A DNA stretch of 64,000 nucleotides. It comes from Thermosynechococcus sp. M98_K2018_005. GTDB taxonomy: Bacteria > Cyanobacteriota > Cyanobacteriia > Thermosynechococcales > Thermosynechococcaceae. Where the stretch lies: contig NZ_DVEH01000010.1 of NCBI RefSeq assembly GCF_015295825.1, positions 1-64,000 on the forward strand, in the 5' to 3' direction. Shown piece after piece: positions 63,890 to 64,000 of the stretch; the stretch's first letter is position 1, and each line of letters begins with the position of its first letter. Made by a program: the position numbers and the translations under genes. The notes beneath the pieces were generated by a model that made no database searches, had not been told where the DNA came from, and saw nothing but the letters and a program-made list of their open reading frames with translations.

Positions 63890-64000
63890 TCATTTTCGCT
63901 GCTGCGCACCCGTTGCCAGACATACCATGAGGCAAAGCCCATTAAAAGAGACGCTGCCACTGCATAGCCCCATCCTCCCGGCAAACCCGCCAACGCTAAG
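63890..64000 (-). CDS. 3' end of a membrane protein gene (partial)
   Basis: Only the last 36 codons lie in the window. They read LALAGLPGGWGYAVAASLLM, then GFASWYVWQRVRSSEND and a TGA at 63890-63892. The hydrophobic segment followed by a basic WQRVRS end is typical of the last membrane helix of an inner-membrane protein. The stop overlaps a possible cinA ATG at 63893 (ATGA), so cinA is likely the next gene of the same transcript. No family can be given. Confidence 0.55.
   Translation of the reverse strand, partial: LSVGGFAGRMGLCSGSVSFNGLCLMVCLATGAQQRK

Noticed and set aside
1-64000. tRNA or rRNA genes
   Set aside because: No T-loop-like GGTTCGAATCC sequence with flanking stem was found in any intergenic region by eye.

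Overview
The window looks like chromosomal DNA of a unicellular, probably thermophilic cyanobacterium, most likely Thermosynechococcus or a close relative. This is an inference from gene content; no rRNA or marker phylogeny is available here. The palindrome GCGATCGC (HIP1) recurs throughout. The gene set is cyanobacterial: a phycobiliprotein lyase of the CpcT/CpeT family, MenA for phylloquinone, cyanophycin synthetase and cyanophycinase, a BicA-type bicarbonate transporter, GuaB3, a cyAbrB regulator, a photosystem II S4 protein, Ycf35, and a Pho box of the cyanobacterial type. Genes are dense on both strands, often overlapping by 4 to 30 bases. I found no tRNA, rRNA or CRISPR array.

Layout. 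0-3 kb: nitroreductase, GNAT acetyltransferase, a small cyanobacterial protein, then menA and a ribbon-helix-helix protein on the minus strand, with a terminator-like hairpin just before the latter. 3.2-11 kb: an alpha/beta-hydrolase-like protein, PNPase, glyS, a proline-rich protein and guaB3 on plus. 11-14.3 kb, minus: NlpC/P60 hydrolase and a purS-unknown-purQ cluster behind a stomatin-like gene. 14.4-19.4 kb, plus: an operon-like run of HAD-UbiA prenyltransferase, GtrA, a DprE1-like FAD oxidoreductase, a DprE2-like SDR and a SAM-hydrolase family protein. This matches the gene set for decaprenylphosphoryl-arabinose synthesis in mycobacteria and is the most interesting system in the window. 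19.4-24.8 kb: VWA protein, SbcC and a decayed Uma2 gene. 24.8-33.3 kb: cyAbrB, then 5-oxoprolinase, cphA and cphB on minus, followed by a chimeric pseudogene. 33.3-37.4 kb: pstSCAB on minus with a Pho box upstream and a terminator between pstS and pstC. 37.5-48 kb: alpha/beta-hydrolase, YdcF-like, S4 protein, rpmI-rplT-lgt, cpcT, a cobA-hemD fusion, an M23 peptidase and ribD. 48-52.8 kb: dnaK-dnaJ, an acyl-CoA dehydrogenase-like protein and a 3-methyladenine glycosylase. 52.8-64 kb: bicA, a broken tnpB, small cyanobacterial proteins, NfeD, a ferredoxin-Ycf35-DUF2997 group, a Crp-family regulator, and a minus-strand run of membrane protein, GmhB-like phosphatase, GT9 glycosyltransferase, membrane-anchored protein and CinA.

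How the genes fit together. Several clusters are functionally coherent: PstSCAB phosphate uptake under phosphate control; cyanophycin synthesis and breakdown (CphA/CphB) next to 5-oxoprolinase; L35-L20; purS and purQ; DnaK-DnaJ; and the polyprenyl-phosphate arabinose-like pathway whose glycosyltransferase and acceptor are not in view. Decay is concentrated in four places: a Uma2 gene at 23.8 kb, a deacetylase/Uma2 chimera at 32.7 kb, a TnpB gene at 54.8 kb, and possibly the two very small reading frames at 14.4-14.7 kb.
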